DNA of 64,000 nt from Pseudomonadota bacterium (lineage in GTDB: Bacteria > Myxococcota_A > Polyangia > GCA-2747355), in assembly GCA_016711215.1 (NCBI GenBank), contig JADJTL010000001.1, positions 554,001-618,000 of the forward strand. Direction: 5' to 3'. Below, one piece after another: positions 45,228 to 52,938 of the stretch (position 1 is its first letter; the number at the start of each line of letters is the position of its first letter). The notes under the pieces are model-generated. The model had not been told where the DNA came from. It saw only the letters and a program-made list of their open reading frames with translations, and did no database searches. A program made the translations under genes and the position numbers.

Positions 45228-46352
45228 TCAGCTCGAGCTGGCGGCGGGATGCGCGGCGATCGTCTCGACGATTTCGTCGATGGCGCCGGCGGGAAGCTCG
45301 GGAAAGATCGGCAAGGCGAGGTTGGTGGCGGCCGCATGCTCGGCGTGCGGGAAATCACCGGGGCGGTGGCCGAGCTCGGCCAAGGCCGGCTGCAGATGCA
45401 GCGGACGCGGATAGTACACGCCGGTGCCGATGCCGCGGGCTGCCAGGTGGTCGCGTAACCCGTCCCGGTCGCGCGCGACTCGAATCACGAACTGATTGTG
45501 GACATCGCGGGTCCCGGGGGTCGTGGGCGCCGGAAGCAGGACCTGCGGGGCGCTCGCGGCGAAGCGCTCGCGGTAGCGCGCCGCGTTCGCACTGCGGCGC
45601 GCCGTCCACTGATCGAGATGGCGCAGCTTGACGCGCAGCACGGCAGCCTGCAGCGCGTCGAGCCGGAAGTTGCCGCCGATCAGCGTGTGCTCGTGACGGT
45701 GCCCCTCGGCCTGGCCATGGACCCGCAGCGCGCGGAGCTTCCCCGCCAGCGCGGCGTCCGCTGTGGTGACGAGGCCGCCGTCGCCGAAGCAGCCGAGGTT
45801 CTTGCTGGGGAAGAACGAGAAGCACCCGAGCGCGCCGAGCGCACCAGCGCGCGCGCCCTCGACCTCGGCGCCGATGGCCTGGGCGGCGTCCTCGACCACC
45901 GGCAGGTCCGGGGCCGCCGCGCGCAAGGGCTGAACAGGACAGCAGCGACCGAAAAGATGCACGACACAGAAGGCGCGGGTCTGCGGCCCGACGCGGGCGA
46001 TGGCCTGGTCGAGGTCCATCTGCATCGTCAAGGGGTCGATGTCGACGAAGACGGGACGTGCGCCGCAGCGAACGATCGCCTCCGCTGTCGCGAAGAACGA
46101 GTAGGCGGGGGTCACGACCTCGTCGCCCGCGCCGATGCCGAGCGCGGTGAAGGCCAGGATCAGCGCATCAGTGCCGTTGGAGACGCCGACCGCGTGCGGT
46201 GTACCGAGGTAGGCGGCGATCTCGCGCTCGAAGGCGGCGACCTCCGGTCCGAGGATCAAGTCCTGGCTGGCCAGCACGGCATGCACGGCGGCGTCGAGCT
46301 CAGGCTGGAGGCTGCGGTACTGGGCCGTCAGATCGAGCAGTGGAATGCGCAT
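45228..46352 (-). CDS. DegT/DnrJ/EryC1/StrS-family sugar aminotransferase
   Basis: PLP enzyme of the family that aminates keto-sugar nucleotides for surface polysaccharides. The 374-residue protein has the cofactor Lys in FFPSKNLG, the phosphate-binding NGTDAL, EDAAQAIGAE, and HNQFVIR. The closest substrate type cannot be told from the sequence. It lies 102 nt after a TPR lipoprotein gene on the same strand, with no other sugar genes around. PLP would be supplied by the PdxST system. Confidence 0.93.
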   Translation of the reverse strand: MRIPLLDLTAQYRSLQPELDAAVHAVLASQDLILGPEVAAFEREIAAYLGTPHAVGVSNGTDALILAFTALGIGAGDEVVTPAYSFFATAEAIVRCGARPVFVDIDPLTMQMDLDQAIARVGPQTRAFCVVHLFGRCCPVQPLRAAAPDLPVVEDAAQAIGAEVEGARAGALGALGCFSFFPSKNLGCFGDGGLVTTADAALAGKLRALRVHGQAEGHRHEHTLIGGNFRLDALQAAVLRVKLRHLDQWTARRSANAARYRERFAASAPQVLLPAPTTPGTRDVHNQFVIRVARDRDGLRDHLAARGIGTGVYYPRPLHLQPALAELGHRPGDFPHAEHAAATNLALPIFPELPAGAIDEIVETIAAHPAASSS

Positions 46353-46454
46353 GGGACCTCGCTTGCGGGTGGTGCTGGGAGCACTCGGTCACGACGCCCC
46401 CGACGGACCGCGCCGCTCCCAGGAAGATCGACCCGTGGCGCCTGCTGCGCCACG

Positions 46455-48605
46455 CTACTCATGCTCGAGCGGTCGGGTCGCCACGGTCGCTGGCCCGTAG
46501 CGGAGGTTGAAGGAGGCCATGTCGTATTCGAAGAAGGCCATCATTCGCGTCGCCCTAACCTGCCGCCAAAGCGCGCGCGCGGGCTCGAGCTGGCCCGCGG
46601 CGAGCAAGCGCTCGGCCTGGTAGAAGAGCAGCTCGGCCAGGCGCCCGCGGGTATCGGCCTCGCCCCGCAACGCCGCGAAGTCTGCACGACCGAGCACGAG
46701 TTGCGCCAGGCGGTGGTACCACTCGTTGCCCCTCAACTTGCCCAGGTAGGCCAGCGCAAGGGGGTCGGGTTCGACGCCAGCGCGTCGGGCCATCCCGATC
46801 ACCCAGAAGCTGCAATAGGCTTTGAGGTACTCCGTGACCTCCGGGCGACCGAGCGCGCGATGATACGCGTCCAGCGCCTCGGGGAGCTGGCCGTAGGTGC
46901 TGAGCAGGGCCAGCGCGTCAGCGTAGCTCTCCTTGCGCTCGGGCGCGGCGTCGACGGCGCGCTCGAGGTTCTCGGTGGCCTCGAGACGCCGGCCGAGGGC
47001 GAAGGCGCTGCTCGCGCGATGAATCAGCGCCTCTGCCGCGATCTCCGGCTGCAGGCGCAGGTTCAGACACTGATCCCAGGCCCGCAGGGCGCGTTCGTGG
47101 GCGGCGCGGCTCGCCCTGTCGTTCCGATCGATGGCCCAGGCCTTGCCCTCCAGGCCGGCCGCTCGCGCGCGCCAATAGAGGCTCGAGGCTGCCGAGGGGG
47201 GCGCTAGGGCGAGGGCGCGCACAAGGATGCCCCGCGCCTCCGCGCCGCGCTGCTCCTTGAGGGCGAGCTGCGCCAGCTGCACCAGGACCTCCGGGCGGGG
47301 ATCCTGGGCCAGCGCCTGCTCGAACGCGGCCCTGGCCTTCTCGACCGCGCCCGCGTTGAAGTGCCCGATACCGAGCGCGAAGGCGACGCGCGCGAGGTTA
47401 GGCTGCAAGGGTCTGCCGAAGCGCAGCGCGGCGCGCCGATAGAACGCGGCGATCCGTGGCAGGCTCCCTTCGGCGGCCGGAAGCTGGTCGCTCTCGATCG
47501 CGCGGAAGAGCTGGAGCTGGTACTGGGCGGCCAGCCGCTCGGCGTAGTCGCGCGAGCTGGGCGTCAACGCCAGCGCAGCCTCGAGCGCCGCGATCGAGAG
47601 CAGGATATTCTCGTTGGCCGCCGCCAGCCGCCCGACGCAGGCCAGCACCTGCGCGTCGGCCGGAAAGCGCCGGGCGCCGTCGCGGCAGAGCCGCAGGGCG
47701 AGGGCAGGGTCGGCATCCTCGAAGGCAGCAGCCAGCTCGATCGCGTTGGCGCCGCTCGCGTTTGCCGCCTCGGCCGCGCGTAGCAGCTCGATCAGCGCCC
47801 GGTCGGTCGCGGTGCTGGCCAGCGCGCGCAGGCGCCGCATCGCCTCGTCCGGTCGACCGACGAGCAGCATGATACGCGCGACGCTGTAGCCCGTGGGCCG
47901 CAGCAGCGCCCAGCCCAGGTCCGCATGTTGTCGCAGCAGCGCAAGCGGGGCCAGGCGCTGCAGCTCGGGCGCGCGCTCGACGTAGAGCCGGTAGAGCTGC
48001 TCGACGACCTGACGCGACGGCCAGACGCGGGAGACTTGCTCCAGGAGCTGCAGCAGGCGCAATCCACGCAGCGCCGGGCCATAGCTCGCCGCGCCGGCCC
48101 CTTCCGCCCAGGCTGTGACGTCGCGCAAGGCCTGCTGGGCGCGGCCGTCCTCCGGCCGCAGCCCCGTCTGGATCGCGAGCGCGGTGAGGACGCGCTCGAT
48201 GTCGCCGCTCGGCGCGAAGGCGCGCTCCAAGCGGCGCGCGAGGGCGAAGAGCGCCGGATCGCGCGGTGCCCCGGCGTAGACCTCGGCCGGGTCGTGCAGC
48301 GTGGCGGTTTCGACGAAGGCCTCGAACGCGCTGGCTGGCTGCGACGCGGCGAGGTGCGCCCGGGCGCGCCCGATCAGGTAGGTCGCAAGGCGCGCGCGCG
48401 CCGCGATCCGCGCGGGTTCGTCCAGCCGCAGGGCTTCGTAGGTCTCGCGGGCGGCGCGATAGCTGGCGCTGTCGGTCGGTGGTGCGACCGGCGGCGGCGG
48501 AAGTCGCGCCTCGAGTGCCGAACGCGTCGGCGCTCGCAGCCCGGCGCAGGCGCCCAGCGCGAGGAGGAGCGCGAGGAGCAGGGCGATGGGCGGGCAGCGG
48601 CGCAT
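46455..48605 (-). CDS. TPR-rich lipoprotein
   Basis: The 716-residue protein begins with MRRCPP, a Leu-rich core and the lipobox LGAC near residue 21. The rest is alpha-helical with tetratricopeptide-like repeats (KARAAFEQALAQDPRPEVLVQL, TENLERAVDAAPERKESYAD) covering most of its length. The start at 48605 is chosen because it begins the lipoprotein signal; the open frame upstream lacks one. It probably serves as a periplasmic scaffold on the outer membrane. It follows the FadL-like gene on the same strand but seems to have its own promoter 8 nt before the ATG. Confidence 0.82.
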   Translation of the reverse strand: MRRCPPIALLLALLLALGACAGLRAPTRSALEARLPPPPVAPPTDSASYRAARETYEALRLDEPARIAARARLATYLIGRARAHLAASQPASAFEAFVETATLHDPAEVYAGAPRDPALFALARRLERAFAPSGDIERVLTALAIQTGLRPEDGRAQQALRDVTAWAEGAGAASYGPALRGLRLLQLLEQVSRVWPSRQVVEQLYRLYVERAPELQRLAPLALLRQHADLGWALLRPTGYSVARIMLLVGRPDEAMRRLRALASTATDRALIELLRAAEAANASGANAIELAAAFEDADPALALRLCRDGARRFPADAQVLACVGRLAAANENILLSIAALEAALALTPSSRDYAERLAAQYQLQLFRAIESDQLPAAEGSLPRIAAFYRRAALRFGRPLQPNLARVAFALGIGHFNAGAVEKARAAFEQALAQDPRPEVLVQLAQLALKEQRGAEARGILVRALALAPPSAASSLYWRARAAGLEGKAWAIDRNDRASRAAHERALRAWDQCLNLRLQPEIAAEALIHRASSAFALGRRLEATENLERAVDAAPERKESYADALALLSTYGQLPEALDAYHRALGRPEVTEYLKAYCSFWVIGMARRAGVEPDPLALAYLGKLRGNEWYHRLAQLVLGRADFAALRGEADTRGRLAELLFYQAERLLAAGQLEPARALWRQVRATRMMAFFEYDMASFNLRYGPATVATRPLEHE

Positions 48606-48613
48606 GGGGCGCG

Positions 48614-48643
48614 AGTGTAGCCAGGGCCCCGCATGGCGTCCAC
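48614..48643 (-). promoter_or_regulatory. Candidate leaderless promoter of the TPR lipoprotein gene
   Basis: On the minus strand GTGGAC (48638-48643), 18 bp, TACACT (48614-48619), then 8 nt to the ATG at 48605. No ribosome site is present. Confidence 0.45.
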
Positions 48644-48785
48644 GATCAAGGAATAGCCGAGGGATCGGCAGACGACCCCGGTGCATCACCCGCGCGGGCG
48701 CTGCGCCAGGACGAGCGCGCCGCGCTTCAGCCACCGGCGCCGCGCCGGCGGCGCCCTGCGCGACGATCGGGCGCCGCCGCGCGCG

Positions 48786-50396
48786 TCAATGCCAAGCGAA
48801 GCTGAGCCCGAGGTCGAAGCGGTGGCCGATCCGCTGGTAGCGGCCCGCGCTCGTCGCCACGCCGCGTCCTTCGCCTGTCGCCTGGCACTCGGGACGTTCG
48901 ATGTCGAGACCGCTATCAGCGCAGGCGGTCTGCAGCCCTGGGTCGAAGCTCGAGGAGGCGGTGGTGATCGGGGGCATCCACAGCAGTCCATAGCCCAGGC
49001 GCAGCTTGAGGCCCTCTTGCAGGGCCCACTGGAGGGCGGCGAAGGCGTCGAGGTTCCAGCCGTCGATGGTCAGGGCTGTCACGGCGCTGCGGTCGACGGC
49101 GCTGCTCGCTGCTTGCGCGGCGAGCTGGAGCTCCAGGCTCGGGTGCAGCTTGAGGGCGCTGCCGAGCTGGAGGGCGACGACGTCCCGGAAACCACGGTGC
49201 AGGATCAGGCGATCGGCAGTGAAGCGGTCGGCGAGCCGGAGCTGGACACCGCTGAAGCGCACATCGAGCCGCGTGTGGCGTCCCCACCGCGTCCAGCGGA
49301 CGAGGGCCTCGAGCGCCACGCGGGTCGTTGCCCGCCAGCGCGCCCCGACGCTAAGGATGTCCGGCAGGCGGAAGTTGATCACGCTGCGCCCGCGCAGGAT
49401 CGGGGTCGTCTCGGCGTTCAAGCCGAGGGCCTCGCGGACGCCGTCGCGGACGGCCGATGCCGGATAGAGGGTGGCGTCGCCGGTGGCGCGAAGATCGTTG
49501 CTCCCCGGATTTCCCACCGCGCTGACATAGGCGATGCCCGCGTCGAGATCGGCGCGCAGGCGTCCCACCAGCCCGATCGCCGCGCCGAGGGCGTCAGTGC
49601 TGCCGGAGACGTGGATCCCCTCGGCGGCGAGCGGCGCCTCAAAATCGCAGCGCGGCGCGTCGGCGCCCGCGCCGCAAGCGTCGAGGGCCAGCGGCTCGTC
49701 ACCCTCGCGTTGGCCTCCGCCGATCAACGCGGCGTCGCGGACGAGACCGAGGTCGACGCTGCTGCGGATGTAGCTCACCGAGAGCCCGAGCCACCAGCCG
49801 CGGAAGAGGCGGACGGCTGCCGCCGGGGTGATGTGCAGCTGGGTGAGGGAGAGCGCCGCACCGTGGTAGCGGCTGGCGCTCTGGAGCGCGCCGTCGATCA
49901 CTGCGGGGTCGGCGTCGGTGATGAGGAGCGAGGCCTGGTCGCGCTGCCAGCGGGTCGAGAGCCCGAAGACCACGGAGGACGAGCCCAGGGGGGAGCTGAT
50001 CGCGGCGAAGAGCTGCGGCGTGAGCCGTCGCCAAGGCTCCGGCGCGAAGCGCAGCGCGCGGTCACCCGCCTGGTCCAGCGCGGCCGGTGTCGCCAGGGCT
50101 CGTCCGGAGCTGCGATCGATCGGTGTCCGTTGAGCGCTGCCGAGCTGCAGATCGCCGGTCGCCGAGAAGTAGACCGTGGAGTCGCGCAATAACCCGAGCG
50201 CCGCCGGGTTGAGGATCGTCGCCGCGAGGTGATCGGTGGCTGGACCGTCGAGCACCAGGCCGCCGGGACGACCGCCCGACAGCGGCGCGGCGTGGGCCAT
50301 CGCGGAGGCCGTCAGGGCCAGCGCGAGGGCGAGCAACGCTGGGTGCCGGGTCGGGCGCGGCTTCCAGCGGGAGCTGCAGTGATTTGCACGACGCAC
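48786..50396 (-). CDS. FadL/OmpP1-like outer-membrane transport protein
   Basis: The 536-residue protein starts with a long basic signal peptide (about 1-36, ending ASAMAHA). It continues as an amphipathic beta-rich sequence with the FadL-type N-terminal hatch features (ATILNPAALGLL, followed by LFAAISSPLGSSSVVFGLSTRW). The barrel ends in LGLSFAWH rather than a terminal aromatic. FadL proteins move hydrophobic molecules across the outer membrane; the substrate is unknown. The start is GTG. It is divergent from a HEAT lipoprotein gene, with both start codons within 100 bp. Confidence 0.78.
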   Translation of the reverse strand: MRRANHCSSRWKPRPTRHPALLALALALTASAMAHAAPLSGGRPGGLVLDGPATDHLAATILNPAALGLLRDSTVYFSATGDLQLGSAQRTPIDRSSGRALATPAALDQAGDRALRFAPEPWRRLTPQLFAAISSPLGSSSVVFGLSTRWQRDQASLLITDADPAVIDGALQSASRYHGAALSLTQLHITPAAAVRLFRGWWLGLSVSYIRSSVDLGLVRDAALIGGGQREGDEPLALDACGAGADAPRCDFEAPLAAEGIHVSGSTDALGAAIGLVGRLRADLDAGIAYVSAVGNPGSNDLRATGDATLYPASAVRDGVREALGLNAETTPILRGRSVINFRLPDILSVGARWRATTRVALEALVRWTRWGRHTRLDVRFSGVQLRLADRFTADRLILHRGFRDVVALQLGSALKLHPSLELQLAAQAASSAVDRSAVTALTIDGWNLDAFAALQWALQEGLKLRLGYGLLWMPPITTASSSFDPGLQTACADSGLDIERPECQATGEGRGVATSAGRYQRIGHRFDLGLSFAWH

Positions 50397-50402
50397 CGGC
50401 GA

Positions 50403-50432
50403 TCCCTACGACGTCAACCGCGGCGCTGTCCA
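50403..50432 (-). promoter_or_regulatory. Candidate promoter of the FadL-like gene
   Basis: On the minus strand TGGACA (50427-50432), 18 bp, then TAGGGA (50403-50408), followed 6 nt later by the GTG start. The -35 is good and the -10 poor. Confidence 0.3.
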
Positions 50433-50457
50433 TCGAGGAGGGCGTCGTGGGGCCGCC

Positions 50458-50486
50458 TTGACTTGGTCAGGGGCGCTCCCTACCAT
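50458..50486 (+). promoter_or_regulatory. Promoter of the HEAT lipoprotein gene (near-leaderless)
   Basis: TTGACT (50458-50463), exactly 17 bp, TACCAT (50481-50486). The GTG start (50496) is 9 nt after the -10, so the leader would be 0-3 nt; an in-frame ATG is 18 nt further on. Confidence 0.5.
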
Positions 50487-50495
50487 CCCGACACC

Positions 50496-51827
50496 GTGCA
50501 CGCTTCTCGCGCAATGTGCCACCGTAGGGCCTTGGCCGCCGGCGCTCTGGTTGCCCTGGGCTGGCTCGGTGTCGGTTGCCGCGTGACGAGCGAGAAGCTC
50601 CAGCGCTGGAAAGAGACGGAGCAGGGTCCGAGCAAGCTGGCCGCGGCCGTCGCGGACGTGTCCTTGGCGCTGCCGCTTCGCACCGAGGCGGCGCTGGCGC
50701 TGGTCGAGATCCAGGAGGTTCAGCGCCTCGTCGACGCGCTGCGCGCGACGGAGGCCGGGCCGCGCGCTGCCCTGACGACCCCGCTGGCGGAAACCCTGCT
50801 GAAGAAGCTCGACGGGGCCCGAGCCCGCGTCGCGCGGCCGACGGCGCTCGAGGCCAAGGACGCGCTCTTTTCGCTGCGCGCCTCGCTGACAGCGCTGACG
50901 CGGACGCGCGTGGACACCAAGCTGCTGGCGTGGCTGCTCGACGATTGGGCCGGGCGCGCGGGGGGCGAGCACAGTGGTCCCAAGATCGTGCGCGCGATCG
51001 GCGCTGACGCGGGCCCTGCGCTGGCCCGTGGGTTGCGTCGCGCCGACGCTGGCGCCGCGCTGGTGATCGCCGAGCTGCTGCGCGATCTCGGCGGTGAGGC
51101 GGACCGCGCGGCGGCGGCGGCGGTGGTGATTGAGCGGTTGCGTGAGCCGAAGGGGATCGCGCGGGAGCCAGCCTACCGGGCGCTCGCGCTGCTCGGCTGC
51201 CCCTTGAGCCGCACCTTCCTGCTCGCTGCCGCGCGGGCCGGTGCCGAGGACGGTCGCGTGCTCGCGCTGCTGGCGCTGGCCAAAGACCCGCAGCTTTCGT
51301 CCGCGCCCGCGCTGGCTGCGCTGGCGGGCAACGCGCGCGTGCCCGCGGCTGTGCGCGAGGCCGCGTTCACGGCGCTCGAGCCGATCGAGAGCCCCGTCGT
51401 CGCCGACCTGCTGGCTGCGATCATCGCGCGCGACGCCGCCGAGAAGGTTCGCTACCGGTCCGTCGAGGCCCTGGTTGCCTGCTGCAAGGTGGCCGGTGTC
51501 GCGCGGTTGCTCGGGGCCTTGCCCGCGGGCTATAGTTACCGCCGGCTTGATGTTTCCGACTTCATCGAGCGGGACGTCAGGGCGCTCGGTGCCGCGGTGG
51601 TGCCGGTGCTGCGTGGGGCTCTTTCGTCGCCGAGTTGGATCGCGCGGGTGATCGCGGTGCGGCTGCTCGGCGAGCTGGGGGGGCGGGGAGACGTGTTGGC
51701 GTTGCGCCCGCTCCTGACCGATGAGACGACCTTGCGCGGTTGGGACGGTGGGAGCGCTCGCGCGAGGCGCGCGACGGTCGCGGCCGAGGCAGAGATCGCG
51801 ATTCAACGATTGAGCCGGAGCAGGTAG
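50496..51827 (+). CDS. HEAT-repeat lipoprotein
   Basis: The lipobox LGVGC lies in a typical signal (ALAAGALVALGWLGVGC). The start is either GTG 50496 or ATG 50514, both in frame; the GTG matches the predicted transcription start. The mature part (about 410 residues) is Ala/Leu-rich alpha-helical, with HEAT-like repeats in the second half (LAALAGNARVPAAVREAAFTA, AIIARDAAEKVRYRSVEAL, LGAAVVPVLRGALSS). Probably a periplasmic scaffold; no enzyme motif is visible. Divergent from the FadL-like gene. Confidence 0.78.
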   Translation: MHASRAMCHRRALAAGALVALGWLGVGCRVTSEKLQRWKETEQGPSKLAAAVADVSLALPLRTEAALALVEIQEVQRLVDALRATEAGPRAALTTPLAETLLKKLDGARARVARPTALEAKDALFSLRASLTALTRTRVDTKLLAWLLDDWAGRAGGEHSGPKIVRAIGADAGPALARGLRRADAGAALVIAELLRDLGGEADRAAAAAVVIERLREPKGIAREPAYRALALLGCPLSRTFLLAAARAGAEDGRVLALLALAKDPQLSSAPALAALAGNARVPAAVREAAFTALEPIESPVVADLLAAIIARDAAEKVRYRSVEALVACCKVAGVARLLGALPAGYSYRRLDVSDFIERDVRALGAAVVPVLRGALSSPSWIARVIAVRLLGELGGRGDVLALRPLLTDETTLRGWDGGSARARRATVAAEAEIAIQRLSRSR

Positions 51828-52021
51828 CTCCGGCGGGCGAGAGGCCGACGCGACGCTGGCTGCGGCGGCCTCGGTGAGTCATTGCTCGGTGACGAGAGCG
51901 TGCGCCGTGGCGGCGGCCGCGGCGGCGCGCAAGGCAGCACCGAACGCGGCGTGTTCCGCGGCAGGTTCGAGCGGTGCGCTGAGGCAAGGCGGCGTTGCCA
52001 CGGAGGCGGTCGAGCGCTTCG

Positions 52022-52792
52022 ATGGACCAAAACAAGAAAACGATGCGCCATTTCTACTGCCGGGATGTCCTGTGGGACACCTTCGAGCAGATGGCCAATG
52101 ACTTCGACTGCTCGATTGACTACCTGGTCAACGAGGCGATGCGCCATTACGCCCGCAGCAAGAACTACGGCGCGTCGGCTCAGCCGCCCGGTGCACAGCC
52201 CGGTGCACAGCCCGGTGGACAGCATGGCGGACAGCATGGCGGACAGCATGGCGGACAGCACGCTGGACCGCCCATTGGCCAAGGCGGTGGACACGCCGGT
52301 GGACCGCCCGGCGGACCGGGGCTTGCGGGGCAGCCACCGCTGCGGCAGCCGACGATGGGCTCCCGTCGCCCGCCGCCGCCGCCCGCTGGGGGCGCTGCCG
52401 CGGTACCGCGGCGACCGACCCAGGCGCCACCGCCTCCCGAGCCGCGACGTCCGCCCTCGGGCGGCGCTCCGGTCGCCGCCGACCTCGGCGATCCGGGTGC
52501 CGGAGCCGGATCGATGCTCTACCTGGTCTTCAATGACCAGCGCATCCCGATCGACAAGGACCAGTTCGTGATCGGTCGCGGCTCCAAGACCAGCGACCTC
52601 GCCATCAAGGATGGCAATATTTCGCGCAAGCACGCGGCGATCATTCAGCGCAACGGCGCCTTCTATATCAAGGATCTGGGCAGCACCAACGGCATCGACT
52701 ACAAGGGTATGCGCATCGACAACAAGCGCATCGACGAAGGTGATGTCTTCCACATCTGCGACTATGAGCTGCGCTTCACCTACCGCGGCTGA
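52022..52792 (+). CDS. Ribbon-helix-helix-like/FHA-domain protein
   Basis: The 256-residue protein has three parts. Residues about 6-48 resemble a ribbon-helix-helix DNA-binding unit (MRHFYCRDVLWDTFEQMA, then DCSIDYLVNEAMRHYARS). Residues about 50-155 are a Gly/Gln/His/Pro-rich linker encoded partly by 12-bp repeats. Residues about 165-256 are an FHA domain with intact phospho-threonine motifs (FVIGRGS, NISRKHAAI, LGSTNG). FHA domains bind proteins phosphorylated by Ser/Thr kinases such as the one encoded at 40.8-43.5 kb. A phosphorylation-responsive DNA-binding role is plausible but inferred. The ATG is selected as the first residue of the folded N-terminus. Confidence 0.83.
   Translation: MDQNKKTMRHFYCRDVLWDTFEQMANDFDCSIDYLVNEAMRHYARSKNYGASAQPPGAQPGAQPGGQHGGQHGGQHGGQHAGPPIGQGGGHAGGPPGGPGLAGQPPLRQPTMGSRRPPPPPAGGAAAVPRRPTQAPPPPEPRRPPSGGAPVAADLGDPGAGAGSMLYLVFNDQRIPIDKDQFVIGRGSKTSDLAIKDGNISRKHAAIIQRNGAFYIKDLGSTNGIDYKGMRIDNKRIDEGDVFHICDYELRFTYRG
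52190..52261 (+). repeat. 12-bp tandem repeat, six copies, in the RHH-FHA linker
   Basis: Units read GGTGCACAGCCC twice, GGTGGACAGCAT, GGCGGACAGCAT twice, and GGCGGACAGCAC. They encode a GAQP/GGQH repeat between the two domains. In-frame units allow the linker to change length. Confidence 0.93.
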
Positions 52793-52801
52793 GTTCGCGA
52801 A

Positions 52802-52829
52802 CGCCGCCGCGGCGCGCCGCGCGGCGGCG
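52802..52829 (+). terminator. GC-rich hairpin after the FHA gene
   Basis: CGCCGCCGCG (52802-52811) pairs perfectly with CGCGGCGGCG (52820-52829) around an 8-nt loop, starting 9 nt after the stop codon. There is no T run, so termination may depend on Rho or on the stem alone. Confidence 0.45.
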
Positions 52830-52938
52830 TAGCTCGCCGCCCACGGGTCGCCACCGCGCGCCGGTGTGCGGCGGTCAGCGCTCGGCAACCGGGCGCGTCG
52901 CTGTCGTTCGTGGCCGCCGACCCCCGTGAGAGACCCGG

